NCBI GenBank assembly: GCA_001725945.1
Contig: LRMT01000066.1
Location: forward strand, 1-64,000
Source of the DNA: Cupriavidus sp. UYMMa02A
GTDB taxonomy: Bacteria > Pseudomonadota > Gammaproteobacteria > Burkholderiales > Burkholderiaceae
Direction: 5' to 3'
DNA: 64,000 nucleotides
Part shown: positions 30,568 to 40,177 of the stretch, piece after piece
Layout of the letters: each line of letters begins with the position of its first letter
Position numbering within the stretch: position 1 is the first letter of the stretch
The notes under the pieces: generated by a model
Database searches by the model: none
The model's input: the letters and a program-made list of their open reading frames with translations, nothing else
Told to the model about the DNA's origin: nothing
Position numbers and translations under genes: made by a program

Positions 30568-31173
30568 TCAGAGTGACGTAGCCGAGCGCGCCGCCTGCTC
30601 GTAGAGTCCGGTCAGCACGCGCATCAATCGCGCCAGTTCGCCGATCTCGGCGTTCTCCTCGCTGCCTTCCGTGAAGTTGCTGGTCAGGCATTGCTCACGG
30701 ATTTCGCGGTAGCGTGCGCAGGCCTGCCCTCCAGCCGGCGTGGTCGAGTAGGTGGCCTCCTTGCCGATGCGTTCGCCAGTCACCAGACCGAGGCCTTGCA
30801 GCTTTTTCAGCGCATAGGTCACCAGATGGGTGTCTTCCACGTTCAGCACGAAGCAGATGTCGGCCAGCCGCTTGGCGCGGCCGCGATGGTTCACGTGGTG
30901 CAGCACGAGTACGTCGAGGAAGGTCAGGTCGCGTACGCCGGCCGCCCCCATGCAGCGCACGACCCAGCGGCTGTAGGCGTTGTAGGCGGTGTTCAGGCCG
31001 AATTCGAACTCCGACAGCTCCGGGCTGCGCACCGACACCAGGTGCGACGAAGACACGATATTGACGCCGGCCGCGCGCGACAGCGAGGTGACGGGCTTGA
31101 CGGCGGCGCTGTCCGGCGCGGGGATAGGGTCCGCTTCGGCAGCCGGACCGGGCGCGGCGGGCTTGCGAGCCAT
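30568..31173 (-). CDS. MarR-like winged-helix transcriptional regulator
   Basis: Intact, 201 residues. A proline/alanine-rich N-terminal 30 residues is followed by a helical segment and a winged helix around residues 85-150: DLTFLDVLVLHHVNHRGRAK, RLADICFVLNVEDTHLVTYA (recognition helix region) and LKKLQGLGLVTGERIGKEAT (wing). Such proteins bind palindromic operators as dimers and often respond to small organic ligands. Divergent from the amidase at 31355, with a 181-base AT-containing gap, so the amidase is a likely target. The ligand cannot be inferred. Confidence 0.82.
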   Translation of the reverse strand: MARKPAAPGPAAEADPIPAPDSAAVKPVTSLSRAAGVNIVSSSHLVSVRSPELSEFEFGLNTAYNAYSRWVVRCMGAAGVRDLTFLDVLVLHHVNHRGRAKRLADICFVLNVEDTHLVTYALKKLQGLGLVTGERIGKEATYSTTPAGGQACARYREIREQCLTSNFTEGSEENAEIGELARLMRVLTGLYEQAARSATSL

Positions 31174-31246
31174 GGTGAATACTCCTTGAAACCTTGCACG
31201 GGAGCCGCCGGGCCCTGCCCGCGGCGCTGCCCCCGCTAATTTTGGC

Positions 31247-31290
31247 TTGACAGTTTATCGGCAAATTATGAGCATGAGTGACTGACAAGA
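31247..31290. promoter_or_regulatory. Candidate promoter region for the divergent MarR regulator and amidase
   Basis: A locally AT-rich patch in the 181-base divergent gap. It carries TTGACA on the plus strand at 31247-31252, with an imperfect TATGAG-like -10 only 14 bases on. Facing the regulator, TTGCCG with AATTAG 17 bases further along is also possible. No perfect dyad is visible. Assigned mainly from position and composition. Confidence 0.3.
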
Positions 31291-31354
31291 ACAGGCAGGG
31301 CTCGGCAGGCGGCACGTCTGGAGCCATCGCACCCTGCCCGCCTCCACGCTGCCG

Positions 31355-32710
31355 ATGCTTCCTGACCTCAACACACTGAATGCCCGCCTGCGCGAAGGCG
31401 CCATCAGCCGCGCCGACATCGTCGAGGCGGCAGCCGCTGCAGCAGCCGAGGCGCCTGCGCAGGCAGTCTTCCTGCACAGCACCTTCGATACCGCCATCCA
31501 GACCGCCCGCGCCGCCGATGCCGCAGGTCGGGCCGGCAAGCCGCTGCATCCCCTGGCCGGCTTGCCAGTCTCGGTGAAGGATCTCTTCGACGTGGCCGGC
31601 GAAGTCACGCGTGCGGCTTCCGCGGTACGCCACGACGCCGCCCCGGCCACCGCAGATGCCGCCGTGGTGGCGCGCCTGCGCCAGGCCGGTGCAGCCCTGA
31701 TCGGGCGCACCAACATGACCGAGTTCGCCTTCTCGGGAGTGGGCATCAATCCCCATTTTGGCACGCCGGTGAACCCGGCGAGCGCGGATGGCGTCGCCCG
31801 CATCCCCGGTGGGTCGTCGTCCGGAGCGGCCGTTTCGGTGGCGTTGGGGCTGGCGGTCGCAGCGCTCGGCAGCGACACGGGCGGATCGATCCGCATTCCC
31901 GCTGCCCTGTGTGGCCTGACCGGCTTCAAGCCGACCACGCGCCGCGTGCCGCTTACCGGAGCCTTTCCGCTGTCCTACACGCTGGACACCGCGTGTGCGA
32001 TGGCCCGTACCGTCAACGACTGCCTGCTGGTCGACAGCGTTATTGCCGACAACGCGCTGGTGCCGGCCGCCCCGGCACCAGCAGCAATCCGCCTCGCCAT
32101 TCCGCGACAGGTGTTGCTGGACGATCTGGACCCGGTGGTCGCCAGGGCCTTCGACCGCGCACTGGGGCGGCTCTCCGCCGCGGGCGTACAGCTCGAGCAC
32201 ACGGACCTGCCGGAACTGGCGGAACTGCCGGGCCTGAATGCCGCCGGCGGCTTCAGTGCGGCCGAGGCGTACGCCATCCATCGCCATGCACTCGCCACGC
32301 GGCGCGAACTGTACGACCCGCGCGTGGCCATGCGTATCGACCGTGGCGCAGCCATGGGCGCGGCGGATTATGTCGACCTTGCCCGCGCGCGCATCGACTG
32401 GATCGCCCGGGTCGAAGCCCGCCTGGCGCGCTTCGATGCCGTCATCTGCCCCACCGTGCCGATGGTCGCGCCGGCCATCGAGCCGCTGCGCAGCGACGAC
32501 GACCTGTTCTTCCGCATCAACGGCCTGCTGCTGCGCAACACCTCGGTCTTCAACTTTCTTGACGGCTGTTCGATTTCCCTGCCCTGCCATGCGCAAGACG
32601 AGCTGCCTGTGGGGCTGATGTTATCCCACGGACCGATGCGCGACGCGCAGTTGCTCGGCACGGCCCTTGCCTTGGAAGCCATCTTGCAGCCGTCAATACG
32701 CAACGAGTAA
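31355..32710 (+). CDS. Amidase (amidase-signature family)
   Basis: Hydrolyses a carboxylic amide; members include GatA, aryl- and indoleacetamide hydrolases. Intact, 451 residues. The Ser-cisSer-Lys triad is visible: Lys in GLPVSVKDLFDVAG, the cis-Ser in RIPGGSSSGAAVSVA, and the nucleophilic Ser in GSDTGGSIRIPAA. No gatB or gatC neighbour, so it is not the tRNA amidotransferase. The start ATG at 31355 (MLPDLNTLNARL) agrees with family length. Divergent MarR-type regulator upstream. Substrate unknown. Confidence 0.92.
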   Translation: MLPDLNTLNARLREGAISRADIVEAAAAAAAEAPAQAVFLHSTFDTAIQTARAADAAGRAGKPLHPLAGLPVSVKDLFDVAGEVTRAASAVRHDAAPATADAAVVARLRQAGAALIGRTNMTEFAFSGVGINPHFGTPVNPASADGVARIPGGSSSGAAVSVALGLAVAALGSDTGGSIRIPAALCGLTGFKPTTRRVPLTGAFPLSYTLDTACAMARTVNDCLLVDSVIADNALVPAAPAPAAIRLAIPRQVLLDDLDPVVARAFDRALGRLSAAGVQLEHTDLPELAELPGLNAAGGFSAAEAYAIHRHALATRRELYDPRVAMRIDRGAAMGAADYVDLARARIDWIARVEARLARFDAVICPTVPMVAPAIEPLRSDDDLFFRINGLLLRNTSVFNFLDGCSISLPCHAQDELPVGLMLSHGPMRDAQLLGTALALEAILQPSIRNE

Positions 32711-32741
32711 GCCGGCCGCGCCGGCGCCATCTGAAACCGCA

Positions 32742-34320
32742 TGAATACGACGCAACCCTGCTCCTCGATCCCCGCCGACGGCTGGGCTGCCCTGGCCGCC
32801 GACTCGGCCGACGCTGTGCCACTCTACGACGTCGATACCATCCGGCATATCGAGAGTGCAGCATTTGCGCAGCTGCCATCGTTCGAACTGATGCGCGCGC
32901 CGGCAGCGCCGCTGCCGGCTGGCTGGCCGCACACGTGCCCGAAGGACTTCTGCTGTTCCTGGCAGGCCCCGGCAATAACGGCGGCGACGCGATGGTCGCC
33001 GCGACGCGCCTGCACCAGGCGGGACGCAAGGTGCAGGTCTGGCTCACGGCCGATCCCGCGCGCATGCCCGCCGACGCCGCGCGCGCGTGGCAGGAAGCCA
33101 CCACCGCCGGCGTCCCCATGCAAGCCATGCCAGCAACCGCCGAGTGGCCCGACGGGATGATGGCCATCGTCGACGGTCTGCTCGGTATCGGACTGAACCG
33201 CGCCGCGGGCGACAGCATGGCAGCATGGATCGGGCGCCTGGCGGCGGCACCGGCGCCAGTATTCGCGCTCGATATCCCGAGCGGCCTGTTTGCGGATACA
33301 GGTGCCGGCGATCCCGCAGTGCACGCGTGCCGCACACTCACATTCCTCGGTGCAAAGCCCGGCCTGCTCACGCTGGATGGGCGCGATTGCGCCGGGATCA
33401 TCGACATCGCCCCGCTCGGCCTCGCCTATCCGCCGGCCGAGGTGCCACGCGCGTGGGTGAACGGACCAGCCTTGTTCCGCCACGCGCTGCCCGCGCGCGC
33501 GCATGCCACCAACAAGGGCAGTTTCGGCTCGCTGGCGATCATCGGTGGTAACACCGGCATGACCGGCGCTCCGCTGCTTGGTGCACGCGCGGCGCAGTTC
33601 CTGGGCGCGGGAAAGGTCCATGTCGGCTTTCTGGCGCAGTCCGCACCGGCGATCGACCCGGTCCACCCTGAACTCATGCTGCATCCGATCGCGGACGTGG
33701 CCGCGGGCGCGATGTCGGCACTGGTCATCGGGCCCGGCATGGGTACCGACGACAATGCACGCAAGGCACTGGCACAACTGCTGGAAGATGCGGGACGGGC
33801 CACGACACCGCCATCGCTGGTTGTCGATGCAGACGCCCTCAACCTGCTGGCTGCCGATGATGGCTTGGCTGCCGCGCTGTCGGCTTCGGCGCTGCCGCGC
33901 GTCATCACACCGCATCCGCTCGAGGCTGCACGCCTGCTGGCCAGCACGGTGGCCGCCGTGCAGCGCGACCGGCTGGCAGCTGCCGAAGCGTTGGCGGCAC
34001 GATGGCAGGCCGTGGTCGTGCTCAAAGGATCGGGCTCGGTAATCGCTGCGCCAGGCATATCGGCCAGCACAATCAATCCGACCGGTAGTGCCGCGCTCGC
34101 GAGCGCCGGTACGGGCGACGTGCTGGCGGGCATGGCCGGTGCACTGCTTGCCCAGGGGATGCCCCTGCTGCCGGCGGCCCAGGCCGCGGTCTGGATTCAT
34201 GGCCGCGCGGCCGATGTGCTCGTGGCACAGGGCGCGGGGCCAGCCGGACTTACCGCGAGCGAGCTCCTCATCCCGGCGCGTGCGATCTTGAATGCCCTGT
34301 TGCGTGGCCAGGCGCAATAG
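32742..34320 (+). CDS. nnr: Bifunctional NAD(P)H-hydrate epimerase / ADP-dependent dehydratase, frameshifted
   Basis: Repairs hydrated NAD(P)H. The N-terminal epimerase domain (NnrE/YjeF-N) shows GLLLFLAGPGNNGGDAMVAA and GLLGIGLNR; the C-terminal ribokinase-like dehydratase (NnrD) shows KGSFGSLAIIGGNTGMTGAP, LVIGPGMGTDDNARKAL, VVDADALNLLA and NPTGSAALASAGTGDVLAGM. About 526 residues. One base is missing near 32896 (plus CGCCGCG read as CGCGCG), joining LMRRAGSAAAGWL to AAHVPEGL. Start ATG at 32742. It lies 31 bases after the amidase on the same strand. Confidence 0.94.
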
Positions 34321-34540
34321 CGCGGCAGACTTGCACCGGTGCATCAACGGACACAATCGCGCGGTCTCCTCCCCACAATCGGACAAAGGCCGACAGGCTC
34401 CAAGCGACTAGTGCGCTACCGTTTCATCTCGTAACGATAACTGCCCCAGGGAAAGCGTGATCGACGCCAGACACGCCTTATACTTGCAAAGCCCGGATGA
34501 TTCCCGGGCAATCAGCTCCCGCAACGAATCTGTGCCCCGC

Positions 34541-36178
34541 ATGCCCACCAATCTTCACGCCTGGAACGCCCTGCTGCAGCATCACGACGCCATTCGCGAT
34601 CATCAGATGCGGGACTGGTTTGCCGAGGATGGCGCGGATCGTGTCAGGCAGTTTTCGCTGCAGGCGGCCGGGCTATACCTCGATTACTCCAAGAACCGGA
34701 TCACGCCGCAAACCATGCAGCTCCTGCTGCAGCTTGCCGATGAAGCAGGGGTTTCCTCGCGACGCGATGCCATGTTCGCCGGGGAACATATCAACGCGAC
34801 GGAAGACCGCGCAGCGTTGCATGTCGCGCTTCGGGCCACGGCGGGTGCGGGCTTCAAGGTGGATGGCGTGCCCGTGATGCCCTGCATCCAGAACGTTCTG
34901 GTTCGCATGCGCGCCTTCTCGGAGGCTGTCCGCAGCGGCGCATGGACAGGCGCGACCGGTGAGCGCATCACGGATGTCGTGAACATCGGCATCGGTGGCT
35001 CGGACCTTGGCCCGAAGATGGCATGCCGCGCGCTGTCGCACCTTGCCCACGACGATGGATATTCGGGTCCACGCATGCATTTCGTGTCGAACGTCGACGG
35101 CACCGAACTCGCCGAAACCCTAGAGCGGCTGGACCCGCGGCGCACGCTGATGATCGTCTGCTCGAAGACCTTCACCACGCTGGAGACCATGGCGAACGCG
35201 CACAGCGCGCGGCAATGGTACGTGGCCAACGGCGTGGCCGAGGACCAGCTTGCCCGGCATTTTGTCGCGGTCTCCACCAATGTGGAAGCCGTGCGCGCGT
35301 TCGGCATCGACCCCGCCAATATGTTCGAGTTCTGGGACTGGATCGGCGGGCGCTTCTCGCTGTGGTCCTCGGTGGGCCTGTCGATCGCGCTGGCGGTGGG
35401 CTTCAATGCCTTTGCCGACCTGCTGGCCGGCGGGCGCGCCATGGACGAGCATTTCCGCACCGCACCGCTCGAACGCAACATGCCTGTCGTGATGGGCATG
35501 CTCGGCATCTGGTACCGCAACTTTTTCAACCTGCCGACCAGTTGCATGGCGCCCTACTCCACGTCGCTGGAACTGTTCCCAGCATTCCTGCAGCAGCTCG
35601 AGATGGAAAGCAACGGCAAAACGGTGCAACTCGATGGCCGCCGCGTGCGCACGCATACGTCACCGGTCGTGTGGGGCTCTGCAGGCACGAATGGCCAGCA
35701 TGCGTACTTCCAGCAGATCCACCAGGGTTCGCAGAGCGTGCCGGTCGATTTCGTCGCGCCGCTGGTGCCGCCGCGCGAACTGGCCGGCCATCATGCCAAG
35801 CTGCTTGCGAACTGCTTCGCCCAGGCCGAAGCGCTGATGCGCGGCCGCACCGCCGAGGAGCTGCGCGCCGCCGGCATGACCGACGAACTGCGCATCGCGC
35901 ATATGGTCTTCGAGGGCAACCGCCCGAGCAACACGCTGCTGATGGAAGACCTGACCCCGCACGTGCTGGGCGCGCTGATCGCGCTCTACGAACATCGGAC
36001 CTTCGTACAGGGCGTGGTCTGGAACATCAACTCCTTCGACCAGTGGGGCGTCGAGCTCGGCAAGATTCTGGCGCGGCCGATCGAAGCCGAACTGAACGGC
36101 GCCGAAGCCGGCCCTCACGACGCCTCTACGGCGGCGCTGATTGCACGCGCGCGCGGCGTGCTTGCAAGGAACGACTAG
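34541..36178 (+). CDS. pgi: Glucose-6-phosphate isomerase
   Basis: Interconverts glucose-6-phosphate and fructose-6-phosphate. Intact. Signatures: [28 protein letters not shown] region (read as [12 protein letters not shown]), [20 protein letters not shown] and [12 protein letters not shown] with the catalytic lysine. I choose the ATG at 34541 ([15 protein letters not shown]), matching relatives; an in-frame ATG at 34457 would add 28 poorly conserved residues. Its TAG stop shares a CTAG tetramer with the stop of the convergent ATPase gene. Confidence 0.96.
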   Translation: MPTNLHAWNALLQHHDAIRDHQMRDWFAEDGADRVRQFSLQAAGLYLDYSKNRITPQTMQLLLQLADEAGVSSRRDAMFAGEHINATEDRAALHVALRATAGAGFKVDGVPVMPCIQNVLVRMRAFSEAVRSGAWTGATGERITDVVNIGIGGSDLGPKMACRALSHLAHDDGYSGPRMHFVSNVDGTELAETLERLDPRRTLMIVCSKTFTTLETMANAHSARQWYVANGVAEDQLARHFVAVSTNVEAVRAFGIDPANMFEFWDWIGGRFSLWSSVGLSIALAVGFNAFADLLAGGRAMDEHFRTAPLERNMPVVMGMLGIWYRNFFNLPTSCMAPYSTSLELFPAFLQQLEMESNGKTVQLDGRRVRTHTSPVVWGSAGTNGQHAYFQQIHQGSQSVPVDFVAPLVPPRELAGHHAKLLANCFAQAEALMRGRTAEELRAAGMTDELRIAHMVFEGNRPSNTLLMEDLTPHVLGALIALYEHRTFVQGVVWNINSFDQWGVELGKILARPIEAELNGAEAGPHDASTAALIARARGVLARND

Positions 36179-36872
36179 ACCTCGGCCGCCATCCACTCAT
36201 CGCTGGCCACGCGGCCGGCTTCGATCGTAAGGATGCGGCTGCAACGCGCCGCCACGGAACGGTCATGCGTGACCAGCACCAGCGTCGAACCGGCGTCGCG
36301 ATTGAGCTCGAACATCAGCGCGATCACGGCCTCGCCGGTGGACGTATCGAGGCTGCCCGTGGGCTCGTCGGCAAACAGGATGTCCGGGCGCGTGACAAAT
36401 GCGCGTGCGAGCGCCACGCGCTGCTGTTCACCGCCCGACAGTGTGCGCGGATAGTGATTGAGCCGCGCGCCCAGCCCGACGCGTTCGAGCATGTCGGCGG
36501 CGCGCTCCCTGACCTGCGCCGTTTCGCCGCGCAGCTCCAGCGGCAGCATCACGTTCTCCAGCGCTGTCAGATGCCCCACGAGCTGGAACGACTGGAACAC
36601 GAAACCTACATGCCTGCCCCGCAGCGCGGCACGCTGATCCTCGTCGAGCGCGAAGAGATCCTGGCCCATCAGTCGCACCGCGCCGGTCGTCGCAGGTCCA
36701 GCCCGGCCAGCAAACCGAGCAGCGTGGACTTGCCCGAGCCCGATGCGCCGACGATCGCCAGTGTTTCACCGCCCGTGACGGAAAACGTGACGTCGTGCAG
36801 AATCGTCAGCGAACCGGTCGTATCGGCAACGGTCTTTCCCAATGACTCGACGTCGAGGATGGAAGTGGACAT
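36175..36872 (-). CDS. ybbA: ABC transporter ATP-binding protein, YbbA/LolD-like, frameshifted
   Basis: ATPase of the MacB/LolD/YbbA group. Walker [22 protein letters not shown]-loop [18 protein letters not shown], signature [17 protein letters not shown], Walker [13 protein letters not shown] and the switch His in [12 protein letters not shown]. About 232 residues. One base is missing near 36691 (minus strand CTGCCGACG read as CTGCGACG), joining AGLDLP to TTGAVRLMG. In E. coli ybbA is divergent from tesA and followed by the permease ybbP; here the tesA arrangement is kept but the next gene is convergent pgi, so no permease partner is present. The start shares a CATG tetramer with the esterase start. 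Confidence 0.88.
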
Positions 36873-37521
36873 GAAGAGTTGGATCCGAAACAGTTGGCAC
36901 AAGGCAGCGCTGGCCGCCTGCATGGCTTTCATGGTGTCAGGGGCACCCGCCCAAGCCGCGCCTGCCGTACTTGTACTTGGCGACAGCCTCTCGGCCGAGT
37001 ACGGGATCGCACGCGGCTCTGGGTGGGTCACCCTGCTGCAGCAGCGGCTGCAGAAAGAGCGCCTTGATTATAGCGTCGTCAACGCAAGCATCAGCGGCGA
37101 GACCACGATTGGCGGCAAGACGCGCCTGCCGGACCTGCTGGCACGGCATCGTCCGGCCATCGTGATCGTGGAACTCGGCGCCAATGACGCCTTGCGCGGT
37201 CTTTCACTCCAGGTGACGGAATCCAACCTGCGTACGATCGTCGGCGGTGCACAGAAAGCCGGCGCCCGCGTGCTGCTGGTCGGCATGCGCATTCCACCAA
37301 ACTACGGGCAGGACTACACCGAGAAGTTCTTCGCGCTCTATCCGCGCCTGGCGCAGGAGTTCAAGACGCCGCTGGTGCCGTTCTTCCTCGACAAGGTCAT
37401 TGCGCGGCAGGACTGGTTCCAACCAGACCGGATCCATCCGACAGCCGAGGCGCAGCCGGCCTTGCTGGAGACCGTGTGGCCACACCTTCGGCCACTGCTC
37501 AAGGCGGCGAGCAAAGGCTGA
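36871..37521 (+). CDS. tesA: Periplasmic arylesterase / thioesterase, TesA-like (SGNH hydrolase)
   Basis: Esterase/lysophospholipase/acyl-CoA thioesterase of the GDSL family. Signal peptide in [20 protein letters not shown] with cleavage near APAQAAPA. SGNH blocks: AVLVLGDSLSAEYGIA (nucleophilic Ser), ASISGETTIGGKT (Gly), VELGANDALRG (Asn) and DRIHPTAEAQ (Asp and His). Intact, 216 residues. The ATG at 36871 overlaps the divergent ATPase start by two bases, so each promoter must lie inside the other gene unless a later start is used. Confidence 0.92.
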   Translation: MKSWIRNSWHKAALAACMAFMVSGAPAQAAPAVLVLGDSLSAEYGIARGSGWVTLLQQRLQKERLDYSVVNASISGETTIGGKTRLPDLLARHRPAIVIVELGANDALRGLSLQVTESNLRTIVGGAQKAGARVLLVGMRIPPNYGQDYTEKFFALYPRLAQEFKTPLVPFFLDKVIARQDWFQPDRIHPTAEAQPALLETVWPHLRPLLKAASKG

Positions 37522-37544
37522 AGGCACTGCTCACGGGATGATAA

Positions 37545-37575
37545 AAAGACCCCTGGGGATTCCGCAGGGGTCTTT
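37545..37575. terminator. Bidirectional rho-independent terminator between tesA and ppiD
   Basis: AAAGACCCCTG (37545-37555) pairs with CAGGGGTCTTT (37565-37575) around a nine-base loop, flanked by A- and T-rich tails. It serves the convergent tesA and ppiD. Confidence 0.9.
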
Positions 37576-37591
37576 GTCATTGGTGGCTGCG

Positions 37592-39541
37592 TTATTGCGC
37601 GGCCGCTTCGCTACCGCCCGCCGCGTCGGCAGCGGCCACGGGCTTGAGGATCTTGACCTTCGAGCGTGCCTTCAGGCTCTCGTAATAGGCCCCGAGTTCC
37701 GTCTGGCCTGCCAGTTGCGAGAGCTGCTGGGCTTCAGCCTGGCGCTGTCCTTGGTTGGTCTGCTGCGGCTGGGTAACCTTGGTGATGCGGTAGACCGCGT
37801 AGCCGTTCGCGCCAAGATCCACACCTGCCACTGCAGGAAGCTTCGATGCATCGGCGCGCATGATGGCTTCCACCGCCTTGGGCTCCAGACCATCGGCCTT
37901 TGCCCGCGATACCATCGTGACAGCGCCGAAGCCCTGCGCATTGTCGCTCTTCTTCAGGGCTTCCAGGCGCGCCTCGCCGGCCTTGCGGGCGAGCTCTGCG
38001 GCCTGCTGGGCAATATAGCCCTCGCGCACCTTGGCTTCGACTTCCTCGAACTTGCGCACGGTCGCCGGACGGTACTCCGAGATGCGGGCTGCGACCAGCG
38101 TGGTCGGGCCGACCTGGACAGCTTCGGTATTGCGCTTGTTCTTGATGGCGTCATCGCTGAACAGCGCCTTGAGCACCTTCTCGTTGTTGAGCGGGTTGTT
38201 CTGGCCGAGCGCCGGGTTCGGCTGGCGCGTCACGTTGTCCGCGGTCTGGATCGTCAGCTTGAACTTGTCCGCCGCAGGCTTCAGGCTGTCTGCTTGCTCG
38301 TACACCATATTGCCGAACGCGTCGGCATCTTCCGCATATTTTTTGGTGGCGAACTGCTTGCGCAGCTCGGCCTCGAGCTCAGGGCGCACGGCTTCCAGCG
38401 GCTTGGTTTCAGCCGGCTTGATGCCGGTCAGCTTGATGATGTGGTAGCCGTAGTCGGTTTCGACCACGTCGCTGATCTGGCCTTCCTTGAGCGCGTACAT
38501 GGCGTCCTCGAACGGCTTGACCAGGGCGCCATGGCCGATGAAGCCGAGATCGCCCCCCTTCTCCGCGGAGCCTGGGTCTTGCGACTGCTTGCGCGCCACA
38601 TCGGCAAACGTTTCAGGGTGCTTGCGCAGTTCATCAAGCAGCTTGCCTGCCTTTTCCTTGGCTGCCTGCCGCGCAGCAGCGGGCCCATCCTTCGGCGCCG
38701 CGATCAGGATATGGCTCGCACGGCGCTGCTCTTCCGTGCGGAAGCGCGCGATATTGCTGTCGTAGTAGGACTTCAGCTCTTCCGGCGTGACAGCCTGGCC
38801 CGCGGCCAGTGCTTCGCCGGACAGCACCACGTATTCCACTTTGGCCTGCTCGGGCACCGAGAATGCCGACTGGTGGCTCTCGTAGAAAGCCTTCAGCGCC
38901 GCGGCATCGGGCTGCACCTTGGCTGCATAGTCGGCAGGCTTGAACAGCAGGGCCTGGACATCGCGCTGCTGGTCGCGCACGGCAATCAGGCGATCCAGCA
39001 GCGACTTGGGCACGAAAGCCGTGCCGGCGATCGAGGTACCCAGCTGTTGCGTGGCCAGGTCAAAGCGCATGCGCGCGTCGAACTGCTCGGGCGTCATGCC
39101 TTGCGCCGCCAGCAACTGCAGATAGGCCTTGTCGTCGATCGAACCGTCTTGCTTGCGCGGCAGTTGCGCAATGGCCGGGATGCTGTTGATCGCCTCGAAC
39201 AGGCGCGCATTGGACACCGTCAGATGTTCGCGCGCCACCTCATTGGCCATCACGCGCTGCAGGATCAGCTGGTCCATGACGTTCTTGCGCAGCGCAGGGC
39301 CTTCGAACTGACGCGGATCGTAGCTGGCCCCGAGCATCTGGCGCATGCGTTCGCTTTGTTCACGTACCACGTTGTCCACTTCCTGCACCGTGATCGCACG
39401 GCCATCGACCTTCGCGACATCGTGCGAGCTGTCCATGAAGCGCGAATAGCTCTCCACGCCGAAGAACACAAACGACGGAAAGACAAGCACCAGCAGCAGC
39501 AAAAGCATCAGGCGCCGGTTGTTGCGTACGAAATCAAGCAT
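37592..39541 (-). CDS. ppiD: Periplasmic folding chaperone PpiD
   Basis: Inner-membrane-anchored peptidyl-prolyl isomerase/chaperone that helps secreted proteins fold at the Sec exit. Intact, 649 residues. One N-terminal membrane anchor, [20 protein letters not shown], then a SurA-like chaperone region ([20 protein letters not shown]), and a parvulin domain around residues 275-370 with [34 protein letters not shown] and [12 protein letters not shown]. The C-terminal third is a second chaperone lobe. Located after lon and two tRNAs, the usual order in this group. Confidence 0.95.
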   Translation of the reverse strand: MLDFVRNNRRLMLLLLLVLVFPSFVFFGVESYSRFMDSSHDVAKVDGRAITVQEVDNVVREQSERMRQMLGASYDPRQFEGPALRKNVMDQLILQRVMANEVAREHLTVSNARLFEAINSIPAIAQLPRKQDGSIDDKAYLQLLAAQGMTPEQFDARMRFDLATQQLGTSIAGTAFVPKSLLDRLIAVRDQQRDVQALLFKPADYAAKVQPDAAALKAFYESHQSAFSVPEQAKVEYVVLSGEALAAGQAVTPEELKSYYDSNIARFRTEEQRRASHILIAAPKDGPAAARQAAKEKAGKLLDELRKHPETFADVARKQSQDPGSAEKGGDLGFIGHGALVKPFEDAMYALKEGQISDVVETDYGYHIIKLTGIKPAETKPLEAVRPELEAELRKQFATKKYAEDADAFGNMVYEQADSLKPAADKFKLTIQTADNVTRQPNPALGQNNPLNNEKVLKALFSDDAIKNKRNTEAVQVGPTTLVAARISEYRPATVRKFEEVEAKVREGYIAQQAAELARKAGEARLEALKKSDNAQGFGAVTMVSRAKADGLEPKAVEAIMRADASKLPAVAGVDLGANGYAVYRITKVTQPQQTNQGQRQAEAQQLSQLAGQTELGAYYESLKARSKVKILKPVAAADAAGGSEAAAQ

Positions 39542-39693
39542 GCTGACTCAGGTAAGGGGTTGGCACGAAGGTCAAACCTCGCGATTCTAGCAAAGCCGGG
39601 CGCTGCACCGCCATTGGCGGCCCCAGGACACGCGGGAGATGGCTCTGTCGCATCGTGCACCTGGCCTGGCAGGCAGCACACGCGCCGCAAAAC

Positions 39694-39723
39694 AAAAATG
39701 CCCGCTTCAGGCGGGCATTTTTT
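39694..39723 (-). terminator. Rho-independent terminator after tRNA-Asp
   Basis: AAATGCCCGC pairs with GCGGGCATTT around TTCAG, with A- and T-runs outside (39694-39723). On the minus strand it follows tRNA-Asp and would end the tRNA transcript before ppiD. Confidence 0.88.
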
Positions 39724-39736
39724 GCATTTCATGATC

Positions 39737-39813
39737 TGGCGGAGTGGACGGGACTCGAACCCGCGACCCCCGGCGTGACAGGCCGGTATTCTAACCGACT
39801 GAACTACCACTCC
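39737..39813 (-). tRNA. tRNA-Asp (GTC)
   Basis: Minus strand begins GGAGTGGTAGTTCAGTCGG and ends with CCACTCC-G-CCA, giving a 7-bp acceptor stem and an encoded CCA. The anticodon loop CTGTCAC has GTC (Asp). The T-arm reads CGGGTTCGAGTCCCG. Length 77 with CCA. Confidence 0.97.
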
Positions 39814-39858
39814 TTTGTCGGTTCCCACAGCGGCCTGACTGCACATGCGATGGTGAAG

Positions 39859-39934
39859 TGGTGGGTGCTGAGGGGCTCGAACCCCCGACCTACGCCTTGT
39901 AAGGGCGCCGCTCTACCAACTGAGCTAAGCACCC
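39859..39934 (-). tRNA. tRNA-Val (TAC)
   Basis: Minus strand begins GGGTGCTTAGCTCAGTTGG and ends AGCACCC-A-CCA. The anticodon loop CTTACAA has TAC (Val). The T-arm is GGGGGTTCGAGCCCC. It lies 45 bases upstream of tRNA-Asp, probably in one transcript. Confidence 0.97.
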
Positions 39935-40121
39935 ACTGGACCATCGCAGGCACGGCTGCCTGCAGGTTAATCTCGCTTCGCACGACTCGGCGGTTACTGC
40001 TCAGTGCCGCTGTTTGCGTTGCGAGGCCGCGATTGTAATACGAGAGTTTTCGCTTTGCCAAGCACTGATCGCAATGATCTTGCAGAAGCGGCATCCCAAC
40101 CCCCGGCGTCAGCGCAACAAG

Positions 40122-40152
40122 AAAAACGCCGCGGTTGCGACACCGCGGCGTT
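40122..40152 (-). terminator. Rho-independent terminator after lon
   Basis: AACGCCGCGG (40125-40134) pairs with CCGCGGCGTT (40143-40152). On the minus strand the stem is followed by five T residues (complement of 40126-40122). Located 26 bases after the repaired lon stop. Confidence 0.88.
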
Positions 40153-40177
40153 CCGGCACTGCTGTGATGTAGGCAGA

